A stretch of DNA of 64,000 nucleotides from Temnopleurus reevesii (GCA_036244855.1 BQKZ01001673.1:1-64000); one strand, 5' to 3'. Counted from the first letter of the stretch, positions 33,496 through 45,295 are shown. The notes: a model not told the origin generated them from the sequence alone. Translations and numbers: made by a program.

Positions 33496-33940
33496 TTCTA
33501 TGGTGTACAATTCAATGAAATGAAGTTTAAATTACTGCTCAAATCGATCTCTTCATCGGAAGTCTTCTCACTCTTTCACGTTTTTGTTTTTATTTCTCTC
33601 TTTTATATCTTAACTTCGAGGAACTGCTGGTTCACTGGCTGAGTGTACTTTTGTATTGTTGCTCTCTCTTCATTCTTCTTTTCTCCTATTTCATGTTTGT
33701 TTTGTATTTCTGTTTTACTAATTACTTTGACCTTAATTTGTCACATAATGATGCTTATTTATGAATTACATCTCTTACGCAATCATGATTTCTCCATCTT
33801 TCTTCTGAAAATACCTCAAACATTCAATCTATATCTAGATGTAATATTTATAATGAGACATACATTACATTGTACTCTAATAAAGATATAACAAGAAAGG
33901 AAAGCAAAGATTTGGAACCCCACAGCTCAATCCTGACAAG
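33496..33940. repeat. Tandem segmental duplication, unit B (empty site)
   Basis: Paralogue of 32861-33470 at roughly 80-90% identity by eye. Shared blocks include TTCATCGGAAGTCTTCTCAC and TCTTTCACGTTTTTGTTTTT. No coding frame is conserved between the units. Confidence 0.85.
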
Positions 33941-34519
33941 AATGCCCAACAGGTATATATTTGTTATGTTCCATAAATTGCGGAAATATTATTTTCATCA
34001 TTGCTTAATTAAAAAAAATGGGAAACCCCCTAATATTTCTGGGAGAGACTGTCTACAGGCGATGTAATGACTGTCACAATACATGCGCTATAACCTTGCG
34101 GAGGGCAAGAAATTTGTTGAATTCTATCATCGTCTTTTCTTGAATTTCATTACTTTCTTTCCTTTCTTTTTCCTGCGATGAAGCAGAGTGCTTTCACTGT
34201 GATTTCGTCACCTCCAGCCAATGGCTGACATCGCGTTTGACACCCGTCCATACATTTAGACTTGATTGGCAGAAAGAGACTGCTAACAAATCTTTGATTG
34301 AATTGTCCGCCCTCCCCCTCATGTAGGCATGTAGAGTGGTGTAGACGAGGGGTGCTGTGGTGGGGCTTGTTACCCATAATGTTTCAGTAACACGTGTGCG
34401 TCTCTAATTCAGTGTATGCACAGCATTTATGCTCCTTATACGCAAAAATAGGCGTAAGGAATTTGCAAAGAAGATAATTTCAATCAGATTGTGCTCGTCG
34501 TGCTCACATGCTAGCATTA
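33941..34519. other. Non-coding stretch
   Basis: Nothing recognised. Confidence 0.45.
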
Positions 34520-34760
34520 CAGCTAAACATGCTTAGAGGGAGAGAGAGCATCTGCCCAAAAGCGGGAGGTCGTGGGATCGAACCCCGGTCGATTCATACC
34601 ATAGACGTATAATGGGACCATCTCCCTTTCTTGCCAGGCTCTAATCAATTTTAAAATACGAATGTGATTAGAATAACTTTGTATTATACAAAGCCCGCTT
34701 GAAGAACAGTGTTTATCTGAAAATGGTTACCCTGGGCAAAATGAAGATATTATCAAAGGG
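34520..34760 (+). mobile_element. tRNA-derived SINE of a second type
   Basis: The B-box-like GGGATCGAACCCCGGTC follows GGGAGGTCGTG. Downstream is ATAATGGGACCATCTCCC and, near the end, AATGGTTACCCTGGGCAAAA. This body differs from the 14332-type SINE. The A box is diverged (GCATCTGCCC). Confidence 0.55.
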
Positions 34761-35264
34761 ACCCTCATCTAAATTCAATCACATGAGGGGGGGGGGGTGA
34801 TGATATGAAAGCACAAGGTGGATGGGGGAAATATAAGTGGTAGAAACATGAACATGATGAATATACAAACCCGATCTATTGCTATGATTGTGATAATTTA
34901 TTCTATGTACTTCTACCCCAATCGAATGACGCCCCTTTTATTGCTATACTCAGGCTTCGCCACTGGTCGTGTACATAATCGCTCTACTCTTTTCGGAATG
35001 AGTTTCCTGACTTTTCTCAATTGAACATACTCAATGCTGAATGTTCGCTTTGCTTTCCAATAAAGAACACACATAATTGAATTCATTTAGCAGCATTCAA
35101 TATATCTATATAAGGGACACGTGCCTATTTTCTTTCCAACATTGCAATTAGGTCTCAAAATGTCCAATTTCAGCTTGCTCGTAAATAATCACCAACCGTC
35201 TTATTCTGAACGTAACTTTGACGATTCTTCAGCAAAAGTTGTTCAAATAATTAGTTGTATGTCT
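34761..35264. other. Non-coding stretch with G run
   Basis: A G run lies near 34787-34797. Nothing else is recognised. Confidence 0.45.
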
Positions 35265-35267
35265 TAG

Positions 35268-35446
35268 GGGGTGTTGCTCAGAATCAACTGCAAATCAACT
35301 GCAACATTGCAAATTATAACGCGCATTTTCAATCGCGCACGGCCTGTACATTTATAACAAAAATCGCATGAAACAATGACTTTCATTGGTGCTTTTCAAT
35401 CAACTGCAACTTGCGATCAATTGCAATTTGTGAGCAGCACTATACC
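35268..35446. mobile_element. M6 MITE, copy 2
   Basis: GGGGGTGTTGCTCAGAATCA, ACTGCAAATCAACTGCAAC, CATGAAACAATGACTTTCAT and TTGCGATCAATTGCAATTTG. TTA flanks both inferred ends (35265-35267 and 35447-35449). Confidence 0.8.
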
Positions 35447-35538
35447 TTAAAATACTTGCCCCAGCACGGCGGTGAAATTAACTACTCGTATAAATTACGC
35501 ACCACACATAATTGATTTTTTTGTAGATCACGTTAAGA

Positions 35539-35606
35539 TTAACTCATTGACTCCTGAATAATGTATATTCCATACACTATGTCGGTTCCAGTAGTCAATG
35601 GGTTAA
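35539..35606. mobile_element. M18 short MITE, copy 3
   Basis: Ends TTAACTCATTGACTCCTGAA and TTCCAGTAGTCAATGGGTTA-A. 68 bp, TTAA at both ends. Confidence 0.85.
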
Positions 35607-35639
35607 GCTAAAACAAGAGTAAAACATTTTTTTAAATAG

Positions 35640-35990
35640 CGAACGGATCGTTTCTTTAAGCCCCACACTCGATCGGACTCTGACAAGATGCAATCATTTC
35701 GATGTTTTTCTTTCCTCTCCATCAATCGTATCCCGTCGGCCTCGTTTCGTCTCTTCACCCGTTCGTGCTCGTCACACATACCCTTTCTTGCCCAATCAAA
35801 CTCCGATTCCGTCACCCATTTACGTCTGATTGGCACTAAATGGTACGAGAAGAGGCAGTGTCCTCATCCCTCTCCTCCCCCGCCAGGCCCGCCGCCTCTC
35901 CGTCACTGCACCGGGGCGATGCAGCAGTGCAGCTCTTGGGTTCAACAGTGTTCACGCTGTAATTATTACACAGCTATATAAGCGTGATGC
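35640..35990. promoter_or_regulatory. Promoter-like GC/CpG-bearing region
   Basis: Higher CpG than its surroundings. It has CCCAATCAAA (35791) and, reversed, CTGATTGGCAC (35827), two facing CCAAT boxes about 35 bp apart, and a TATATAAG box at 35975-35982 on the + strand. Frames of 97 codons (+) and 77 codons (-) cross it but match nothing I know. Direction is uncertain. Confidence 0.3.
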
Positions 35991-37310
35991 TCCAGAGATA
36001 ATAATGAATAATGGAAGTGGTGGCTACCTATATATCGCGCATGTCTTGGTGCATTAGAAACAATTAAGAACAACCAAATAAACAGATAGGAAAAACATGA
36101 AGAAGATAAAAATTAAACAACATTTTTTTAGAGAGAGAGAGAATCTCCTGAACAAAAATAATAGATATAAAATAATAAGTCTGGTGAAAACAGATGAGCT
36201 TTTAGAGGTTTGGTCCTATAACTGAAAATGCAAGATCTCCCCATCCTTGCTTTGTTCGAGGAATATTCAGTATTAGAGCATCGGAATGTTCATAAGGTTT
36301 ATTTTTAATGAAATTTAGAGGCTATCATTACAAGTCAATGGCCGAGCGCATGGCTAATATTGTAATAATTTCCCTCATAAGCATCTCTAATCTATATAAC
36401 TATCTCTTCGTAGGCTGAAGAACATTTCATTAAAAAAACAACGAGAACACTTTCATTGCCAAGAAGCAATGTGATGACTCATAATTTTCATGTACATGTG
36501 ACTCGAAATCAGATTTCCATACTATACCCAATCTTGTTTTGGTCGCGAGCTCATCATTTTAATGGAGCAATTAAAAAGTATTTGATATAAAAATGAATAT
36601 CCTTATGACAAGTAGCCCCATGACTTTGGATAGAAATATTATTTAATTCATATTTATTTCTTTAAAAAATAAAAAACAATTTTATGTACAAGGGAAAATA
36701 TATAAATAAAATCGAATGAAGAGACAGCTAGAAAGAACAGCGTCCTATGAGATGCTGCCATCAAATGATACATAAAATGATACATAAAATTATAACGAGT
36801 TCCAAAGATCAAGAAAACTATACACTTATTTTTCGGTCTCACCAAAATCTCAATCTTCTCTTTAAATTTTAGCAGGCCTCTCCTTCCTTGTTATGTTACC
36901 ATGGAAATTGAAGAGCTGAATTAGGATTGTGCTCGACCTAGTTTACTTCAGTCATTCTCTGCCGAAATTCTTTAAATTTGAGTTGAACCTCAAGGCGGCA
37001 AAATAGGAAATTGTTAATCAATTTGGGCCATTCCTTTTCCATCCCACTAAACTGGTCTTCAATATAACCACTTTCTCCAATTTAGAGTGAAATGGTTGAT
37101 GAATTGTTGTGTTGGCATTTCAGATCCATTGTCACTAGTTGAGAAATCCCTAACACTATTATACCAAGGATAACCTAAACATTCAAGTAAAAGAAAAATA
37201 TATATCCGGAATAAAGTATTATATAATATGATTAAGCATAATTGTTCACTCTTTGTGTTATATTTTTCATAATGATACATGCAACTTATAAAGCCTTTGT
37301 ATCATCACCC
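35991..37310. other. AT-rich non-coding stretch
   Basis: Nothing recognised. A short GA run lies near 36131-36142. Confidence 0.45.
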
Positions 37311-37460
37311 CGGCTTAATCCATCACCATCCCGATCCGAAGCATTTCAAGCAACGAATATTCTTGCCACGTACCCATTCACCTCGCCTGGGTTGAGTGCA
37401 ACACAGAATGGATTGAATTCTTGCTGAAAGAAATTAACGAACTGCGATCCTCTGGTTTAA
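37311..37460 (-). mobile_element. SINE body fragment
   Basis: Complement of the 14332-type body: CCCCGGCTTAATCC, AATATTCTTGCCACGTACCC, ATTCACCTCGCCTGGGTTGA, GTGCAACACAG and TTCTTGCTGAAAGAAATTAA. Head and tail are missing or decayed. Confidence 0.75.
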
Positions 37461-37774
37461 ATGCAAGTATTATGCATGGCTACACCCCGACGCTTTCGAA
37501 AATTCTGAGAATTGAAATAGCAATTTAATTGAAACAGTTATAGTAATTCATATAACCAACTCCATTATATTTAGCGATTATTTCATGCATAATATATGAT
37601 AAAAGATATATCTCTAATGTTGATCGAAATGAGGGGCGAGTCCAGCTATTCCTATACGATAGGGAGGGATAACATTGCAAACTCAGCAAATAAAAGATGA
37701 AACAATTGAATAGTTCCCATATCTTTATTAAACGATTTGATATAAATTGTAGAGGCGTTTATAGCTCCACTAAA

Positions 37775-37942
37775 TCTATCTGCTGCACTCAACCCAGGTC
37801 AGGTGAATGGTTACCTGGTAGGAATATTGATTCCTTGAAACGATTGCGCTGGTGGCTGCCGGGCTAAAGCCAGGGTAATAATGCTGCAATTTTAGAGCGC
37901 TTAGGGAGTTCTCATGATTTGATAAGCGCTATATAAATCCGT

Positions 37943-38021
<79 letters not shown>
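37775..38021 (+). mobile_element. 5'-truncated SINE, type B tail, long (ATT)n
   Basis: Begins in the body at CTGCTGCACTCAACCCAGGT and continues GGTTACCTGGTAGGAATATT, GGGCTAAAGCCAGGGTAATA, TAGAGCGCTTAGGGAGTTCT and GATAAGCGCTATATAAATCC. About 75 bp of (ATT)n then runs into the assembly gap. Confidence 0.85.
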
Positions 38022-38152
38022 NNNNNNNNNNNNNNNNNNNNNNNNNNNNNNNNNNNNNNNNNNNNNNNNNNNNNNNNNNNNNNNNNNNNNNNNNNNNNNN
38101 NNNNNNNNNNNNNNNNNNNNNNNNNNNNNNNNNNNNNNNNNNNNNNNNNNNN
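38022..38152. other. Assembly gap (131 N)
   Basis: Unknown bases between (ATT)n and a 13-base C run. The true length is not given by the sequence. Confidence 0.98.
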
Positions 38153-38165
38153 CCCCCCCCCCCCC

Positions 38166-39299
38166 TCTCAAATGATGCATGTTTCGGGTGATGATCTCCA
38201 TCCACTTGAGCGTTTATCTGCGCCATGCGGCGGGTGGAAAGATACCCATACCCTCACACCAGTTCGATTAATTTCTTGAGAGAGCGTGTTTATGGTAAAT
38301 TACAAGGGTTGCGGACCATAAATAATTAATACGCAGCAGTCACGGGTGCGTGATCAGGCGAAAGGGAGATGGGGGGAGTGTGTTTGGGATGCGGGAGGGG
38401 TGGATATATACTGTTAAACGTGTTGTTAGGTTATTAGTAATGCTGTCTCATGATGACAGATATTGTTCGTCATTTCGACTAACTCTCTTTGTATTGGAAA
38501 TCTTATCATAATTTCTTTATCTCACTACAAACCAAGTGTTCACTGTTCCATATTCCCCTTCCCCACCCGACACCAAATGTCTCATGTTCGGCTTTCTAAC
38601 ATATTTTGAATTAGTTATAATCGTATAAAAATATATAAGAATACAAAGCATGATGAGCTACAGAATACGATACAGTGGATATATACTCGGTGGATATATT
38701 TTCTTCAGTAATGGGATTGTGACAACAAAGGATCATTCATTCCGTGAAATTAACTTTATCAAAGCTCTTTTAAAAGAAAATTAAAAATGATTGCTATGAT
38801 TGCATGTTCCAATACTTGACGTAATGGGGTAGTCACAAATACAAATTGATCCAACTCTGCTGCCAAACTGAATTGTCTTAGATTTGAAGTTTGAAATAGA
38901 TGATTGGTTTAATCAATGAATTTGTACAATTGATATTCAGAACAAATAAAATTTAAACATCAGATTTCAAAAGAAAAAAGACAATGATGATTACAAAATT
39001 ATTTTCGATACGGTTTGACATAAGTCAGTTGGTGAGACAGCCCTATCAAAGGTTATAGTAAGGCACCATAGTTGATTCTTCGAAAATGTGATAACTTCAA
39101 TTGTGATGCGATATGATATTTTCCTAGACTAGACCTCTGACATTGTAGATCTATGATTAATTCATAATTTCAGCACAATTAGCATCCCTTTAAGCACCTC
39201 CTACAAGAAGGGAGCTAATATTAGGCTATCTGTAGACCGGCCAGAGGCGAATTCAAATCGCCATGGCGTACGGGGAATTGGGACCGATCGTGGCAGACG
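38166..39299. other. Non-coding stretch
   Basis: No element recognised. Confidence 0.45.
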
Positions 39300-39302
39300 C
39301 AA

Positions 39303-39413
39303 GACGTAAGAAGCCACAAAATGACGCGAATGGAATCGCTAAGAGGGTTTTATCAATTGATAAAGTGACATCATATCTAACGACTGCGAAACGTCACACT
39401 ATGCTTGCCAGAG
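39303..39413. repeat. Repeated module, copy 1
   Basis: GACGTAAGAAGCCACAAAAT, GACGCGAATGGAATCGCTAA, then the core TATCAATTGATAAAGTGACA-TCATATCT, ending CGTCACACTATGCTTGCCAG. Shared with 39660 and 40256. A decayed MITE fragment follows it to about 39550. Confidence 0.8.
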
Positions 39414-39659
39414 GCTAAATTACACTTATGCGATTATGATGATGATAATTGTCTAACTAGTACTTATGAATGTAAAATACGCCCCACGACGGCAGAGATA
39501 AGGAGGGAAGATGCTTGGCCGCCTTTGAAGGCGTTCTATCCGCTCACTTCTTCTCCTGGCATAAATATTCAAATTTGAACGGTAAACGGCGCAAAACTCA
39601 AATTCTTTTTTCCCTTCCCCCTCCCTCTCTCTTTCTCTCTCCCTCTTTCTGAGCCTGAA

Positions 39660-39768
39660 GTTACAAAAAGCCGGAAAAATGACGCGACTGGAATGGCTAA
39701 GAGGTTTTTATCAATTGATAAAGTGACATCATATCTTAAGACTGTAGAACGTCACACTATCTTGCTAG
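39660..39768. repeat. Repeated module, copy 2
   Basis: Same blocks as copy 1. A 71-codon frame at 39693-39908 starts here but is not conserved in copies 1 and 3, so I reject it as a gene. Confidence 0.8.
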
Positions 39769-40254
39769 AGGCTCAACCACACTTAAACAATTATCATGAA
39801 CGTCTGAAAAGCATTAATGAATCTGAAAGACGCACCGTCAACGCAGAGGGAAGACACTTGACCGACATTGCAGGCGTCCGACTGGCGCTCGACATATACA
39901 CAAGTTAGCGACTGCTCAGCATCTTTCCTTAGTAATTCTGCGTTCACGGAGCGTCATTCAAATGTCATGAACGCTGGACAGACGTTGGTTTAGGCTGACT
40001 CACACCTTTGCGTTTATAAGCAACCTCTGTCCATCGTTCATGACGCTTCCAGAAATCAGATATATGGAGGGAAGACGCTTGATCAACGTAAAGACGTTTC
40101 TCCAGCGCTTGACATACGCATGCGTTTTAGTCAAGTGAGCGTGGTTCCTCTTTATTTCTTTGATGACGGAATGCCATAAACTTTGGGCGGACGTTGATCA
40201 TAAACACAAAGGTGTGAGGCAGCCTATATAAACGCAAATGTGTAATTGAGCTTT
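39769..40254. mobile_element. M8-related MITE (outer) with nested insertion
   Basis: The left end AGGCTCAACCACACTTAAAC pairs with the right end GCAAATGTGTAATTGAGCTT. Between 39993 and 40224 lies another complete element. The outer interior has GGAAGACACTTGACCGACAT and CGGAGCGTCATTCAAATG. Confidence 0.7.
39993..40224. mobile_element. M8-related MITE (inner, nested)
   Basis: Termini GGCTGACTCACACCTTTGCG and AAAGGTGTGAGGCAGCC. TA lies on both sides. The interior GGAGGGAAGACGCTTGATCA matches the outer element and the fragment after module 1. Confidence 0.8.
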
Positions 40255-40255
40255 A

Positions 40256-40352
40256 AGACGTAAGAAGCCATGAGATGTATCGAATGACTAAGAGGTTTTA
40301 GCAATTGATAAAGTGACATCATATCTTATGACTGCAGAACGTCACATCTTGC
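40256..40352. repeat. Repeated module, copy 3
   Basis: GACGTAAGAAGCCATGAGAT, CTAAGAGGTTTTAGCAATTG and ATAAAGTGACATCATATCTT, then GACTGCAGAACGTCACATCT. It starts right after the right end of the outer MITE. Confidence 0.8.
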
Positions 40353-40624
40353 TTAAAACGCAGAAATGTATGTCAATTTTTGTTGCATTCATAGTTTTTT
40401 TCTCTCTCTTAGCAAATGAACTGACACTCTCAACATGCTTTTGATTCATTAATTTAATGGGATGCGTCGTGTTGTGTGATAGAAAATAGATATTGAAATA
40501 TTACTTTGGGATTTAATTAGGATTATACTACATGTAAATATATTATTTGTTTCACTAATCTCGCTTATGGATTTACCCCTTTAATAGATATTGTCCGTGT
40601 ATTCGGTGTCAAACATCTTTGTAC

Positions 40625-40870
40625 ATATGTGTGTGCTAGTGTTTGTTTGTGCGTATGTGCGTGTGTGTGAGGATGTATGTTTATGTGTATGTAGTAGTTC
40701 GTAAGCCCTTATGTGGAAGTAGATTAAGTGGAAATGTGTGTTTAGGTTATGTCGGGGGAATGTGTAATTGTGTGGAAAGTGTGTATATGTGTATTTGTTT
40801 GTGAATACGCGTGTGTATGCGTGTTGAGGGAAGCGTTACATGAGGAAGTGTGTTTGCAGGTCTATGTTAA
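40625..40870. repeat. Degenerate (GT)n tract
   Basis: GTGT-rich sequence with TATGT and GTGTGT units, much interrupted. Confidence 0.8.
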
Positions 40871-41840
40871 TTTGTATAGAAGTAGATGGGTGGATATGTA
40901 GATGTAACAAAGGGGGTCATTGCTCCATACACACAGTCTCTTCCCATAATCCTTTCTATGTCGCTGTAATCTCTCTCGTGGGAGAAGGCTCGGGATAAGA
41001 TGAGCATAACCATCATGCCCCAAAATTAATTTGATTCAAAATTGATGACAGGGGGCTCGCCGAATTCATGTCTTCTCGGCTATGACCGGTCGAAGCATGC
41101 TATAGACATACGTGAAGATCACGTAAACATCACTGCCCATTTCAGGTACATCTATAAAGCGAGGTCCAGACCGGGGACTATTTCAATTCGAACAGTAAAC
41201 AACTTCATGCATCTTTATTTCTACTTCAAGCGTTCTCGTAAAGCTTTCAATTTCCATTAGATTATATTGAAGTTTTCACTCAATATATTACACCAACATG
41301 CAATAAGCATACATTTGAATATTCTGTGTAATCTTATAACTTCATTTACTTATTCGTTTATTTATCAAAACAATATTTTACATGAGGACAACATCAATTT
41401 AATACAAGATACAAAGTGGTTTTGATTGTGCAGGCATATTACCGTCGTGTTTCTGATGCTTTAAAAACGTCAAAATCAAAAGTTTATAGCATTTTTTTTT
41501 CTCTTGAAATATCAAAGCAGATGAAGAAAATAAGTCAAGTAATCTCCTGATAGTAAACGCACTGCTGTGCAATAACGCCCAGTGTGTGCCGGGCTCAAAT
41601 CGTGTTAACATCGCTATACTGTAGTCGCGGTGACTGCATCATGCATGGAGCGGTATGATGTATGAGCTGTGAAAGTCTATTATCTCATACCAATAGTGAT
41701 GAGAACACATTCTTCCAGTCTGTATATCTTTCCTCCATTGTACATGAACATGGGAGAATATAAGCTCACTCATCTTTGAGATTGAGATTAACACATTTCA
41801 CCCTGTTCATGTTGGAACCGAGATAGTAATATACAAAGCC
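40871..41840. other. Non-coding stretch
   Basis: The 72-codon frame at 41042-41260 and the 70-codon minus frame at 41399-41611 show no motif I recognise. Nothing else is seen. Confidence 0.45.
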
Positions 41841-41841
41841 A

Positions 41842-42085
41842 ATGGGTGACTTCAAATACGGTGTTCGGTGTTGGTGTTGGTGTTGAGAGAGCAAAACGGT
41901 CCGTAAACCGAGCTCCAACACCGTTGGTCAGCTTACAAAAGTGATACAGAAACGACCGGAAATATGTCAGACTCTTGCAAGGTCGACCCCAAACACCGAC
42001 AGACTTCAAGTTTGGTGTTGAGGCTGGTGTTGGTTTTGCTGCAACACCAACACCAGCGTTCAACACCGTACTTGAAGTCACCCAG
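41842..42085. mobile_element. M13 palindromic MITE
   Basis: The ends TGGGTGACTTCAAATACGGT and ACCGTACTTGAAGTCACCCA are complements. Repeated GGTGTT on the left faces AACACC on the right. Frames of 116 (-) and 65 (+) codons run through it but are simply read off the palindrome. Confidence 0.8.
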
Positions 42086-43078
42086 TGTTTTCTCGACGGG
42101 GTATTCAACGAATTTACATCATGTATAGTGTGCATCATAAGTGTGAGGGACCTAACCGACGGTCAGAGTTAGGGGTGACGGGCAAATTTTTGGTCAAATC
42201 TACTAAATTACTAAATTCTTGTGCTGCGAACCATAGTAAAATATTTTACTTTATATGACGCACAATGAAATAAAAACATCAGAAACTTGTCAAGACTTCA
42301 CAATTGATGTAACAGACAAAGGAGAGGCGCTTCCATGTCATTCAGCAATAATAATCTGTTATACATTTCCTTAAAAAAATATGTTGTTGCCATTTCTCGT
42401 TTTTGTGCGCGAGAGCCAAATTGAGGGCTTAAATGGGAAATTACATATTTCGTTCAATTTCTTTGTCATTCGATTTCACAGTGCCATCACTTTATATAAG
42501 GAAAAATAGTCATACACGATAATTTATTCTTACTCCTATCGGTTCATCAATATTTCATTTGGTCATTGTTATAAAGCAGGTCGTCTATTGTCTGGCTAAA
42601 TTGAATTTCTCCTAACAAGTGGCCTGTCAATTGGTTATGAAAACGTTGTCAAGTTGTTCATCACCAACATGCATGACGCGTAATACATGATGATGATGAA
42701 GAAAGGTGCTTATATAATTGTTCTTTTGACTCTCGTTCTAAAAATGTGCTTTTACTCATCGACTATTGGTGTGCGGTATAAGAAGTGTTCTCGTTATAAT
42801 TTAATTGATGTTAAAAATATCTAATTGTTGTATCCATTTTATTTATTCATTCCACATCAGTTTTACGGAATATATTTTTCAAGCATTCATTTCACTTTTG
42901 GTATCACCTATGAAAATAGTGATTGATATTAAATTGATAAAATATGTATATTGAATGTACATGGATCGTAGGCATTTATTCTACACCAATTCTTCCAAAA
43001 CCCTTGTAAAGTATATCTATGATTTTGTAGATCCTTGAAAATGGGTGCAATTGTCAGTTTTAATATTTCATTTGAGCA
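42086..43078. other. Non-coding stretch
   Basis: AT-rich. No element recognised. Confidence 0.45.
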
Positions 43079-43261
43079 TTGAAGACGATATAACTTGTTT
43101 CCGAAAAATTAAGTCGAACGTAAATTCTATGCTCCTCTGTAAATGCTATTGAAATCGCAAACCGGCTTGTCATTGTTGTGTCCGCACAGTTGAATACACG
43201 GCTTGCGGTTCTATTGTCTGCGTTCGACTTAACTTTTCGGAAAAAGTTTATATCGTGTTTT
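43079..43261. mobile_element. M9 palindromic MITE, copy 4
   Basis: GAAGACGATATAACTTGTTT and CCGAAAAATTAAGTCGAACG at the left. TGCGTTCGACTTAACTTTTC and TATATCGTGTT at the right. The centre GTTGTGTCCGCACAGTTGAA is shared with the other copies. Confidence 0.85.
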
Positions 43262-43570
43262 TCGTTCATACAAATATCAGTAGTTCCATCTCTTAGCTTC
43301 ATTATCCACAAATTGAAATAAATCCTCGAAATCCCACTTGAACTTTAATTTGAACCTCTAAATCGCACAAAATCGCAATATTTAACCTTTGGACAATAAT
43401 AAAGCCCCCAAATAACCAGACGTAAACACTTTGGACATTGGACGGATGAGATCAATTTAAGACGATATAATATCGTGCTGTAAAACATCACCTTTACTCG
43501 GGCAGTCCCATTTAGAGTGAGATTTATCACATCCCCACGCAACACCTTCTGGTCGTACAACAGAAGAGAT

Positions 43571-43880
43571 TTAATCTAGATCATGCTCCCAAAGATGGCT
43601 TAAAGAGATGATTCAGTTTCTATATTCTTTTGAGCTTTCACGATCACTTTATGGGAGTTATGAAGAATAGTACATCACTAATGTTTGATATCATTCTGTC
43701 ATAGGTATTGAGGCCTATTATCGCATCCTCAGGTAGCTACATTTTCTCTTACAGCATAGGATATTGAATCTAGATCATGCTAAAAAAATATGACGTCAAG
43801 AAGGATTTCATTTACGAGGTGTCTTTGAGCTTTCGGGGTCACTTTTTTTGAAATTGTGAAGAAAATTGCATCATTATTTT
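43571..43880. repeat. Two-unit tandem repeat, period about 196 bp
   Basis: AATCTAGATCATGCT occurs at about 43573 and 43768. TTTGAGCTTTC followed by TCACTTT and GTGAAGAA or TATGAAGAA occurs in both units. M2 copy 2 begins directly after the second unit. Confidence 0.7.
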
Positions 43881-44083
43881 CGTCAGCGTTTTTACGAACC
43901 GGCCTGCAACTATGGGGGCGCTGCTTGAACATGTAGAAACCCCGACATAGCGTCAAGTTCAATGGCATGCCAATTGAATACATGTTATTTCAATAGCATT
44001 TATTTCAATTGTTTAATTGAATTGCTACGACTGGTTTGTGCAACCACCCCTCGCTAGTAGGGCGGTTCGTAAAACCGGTGACG
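43881..44083. mobile_element. M2 palindromic MITE, copy 2
   Basis: CGTCAGCGTTTTTACGAACC and GGCGGTTCGTAAAACCGGTG are mirrored ends. The interior aligns to 1890-2110, with ACGACTGGTTTGTGCAACCA shared. Confidence 0.85.
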
Positions 44084-44355
44084 TTTTGTTAGATGATTTT
44101 TTTTGTGCTAATACAATCATCCCCATTATAGTACTGTTAACTTGTGAATGTATGCATTCAATGAAATAAATATTACAGTGGTATTGTATTAGTAAACAAT
44201 TACCCCCGGGTAAATCAGTTAAGTAGTTGTTTTCGTTGTTGTAGTTTCTGTTACTGCTGATGTTGAAATTATCATCCAAACTATAACCTTGATTGGAAAA
44301 CAGAGAAAATGGAACATTGCCTCGATACTCCTTTTAAGCGTTCTCGACATGAGAA

Positions 44356-44641
44356 TCAGGGCGGTGTTTCACCAAGATAAAAAAATAATTTATGAACGAA
44401 TGGTATCCGTTCTTGTGCTTAATGATCTTCGGCAGGTATTAGTCGTATCCCAGTACAAGATAATGTACCAATCTTTCATTAAAAATCGTTCTAAATGTCT
44501 TTCTTACAGTATAAGAATTACGGTACGTGTCATCACTTTGTGGACAGGGGTTGATTACATTATGCGTACTCAGCACAAGAACTGGTATCAGTCGTTCTTA
44601 AAGTCGTTATTAGATTCTTTCGTTGGTGAGAAACCACCCAG
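44356..44641. mobile_element. M10 MITE, expanded copy
   Basis: GGGCGGTGTTTCACCAAGAT at the left and GTTGGTGAGAAACCACCC at the right. At about 285 bp it is over 100 bp longer than the other two copies, with extra inner inverted blocks. The 137-codon frame at 44289-44702 lies across it and is not a gene. Confidence 0.75.
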
Positions 44642-45295
44642 CTTTACGATGCCAATGAATTTTTTACACATTTACGGAAAGAGTCGTCGAATCGTAACAT
44701 AGATATATTGTTCAAAAAATGTAACAGTGTTACACCAATTTTGCTCCTAATGGGCCAAGACCTAGCAGTTTAATATGGCATATTAGAGAGCATAATTTAT
44801 GATCATCATATAAGCATCCCATTCGATGTCAGAAAGCAGTAAGTCCAATTCATTGGATTGGTAATTCTTTCATTTGTATATTTCAAGCATTCTAGAAATA
44901 GATGGACTTCATCATCGACCTTTCCCATTACACGCTCATTACAAAATCGTAAATTTGGTGGAATTGTAAGGGGCGTCGGTGTCTTCGAGTTTCTATTTCA
45001 AGGTTGTTTGAACTGGATTGAATATATTACGTCTATTTCAATTCCGAGTCATTGAACTTGTCATGTCACCCCTGTGAAATAGACCCCAGGGATTCTGTAG
45101 TTGTGGGTTAGAATAACGACGAAATATTCGAGGAACATTTCTGACATGTATATTTGTCTTTGATAATAAGATGTGCAATTGTATTACAGTAAACCCTGGA
45201 GCCAGGGTCGGGTTTCAATCATGGATGTGCATGTCCTAGGGTATGGCTTTATGCTGCTTATTTTGATATTTCTGACGGTCCCATGGAATAGTTCA
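44642..45295. other. Non-coding stretch
   Basis: Nothing recognised. Confidence 0.45.

Noticed and set aside
37912..38226. Open frames through the gap
   Set aside because: They consist of N bases and the (ATT)n repeat.
39693..39908. 71-codon ATG frame with good composition
   Set aside because: It starts in repeated module 2 and continues into a MITE. The frame is broken in modules 1 and 3.
41788..42138. 116-codon minus-strand frame
   Set aside because: It is mostly the M13 palindrome.
44289..44702. 137-codon open frame
   Set aside because: It lies across the M10 MITE and the reading is not kept in other M10 copies.
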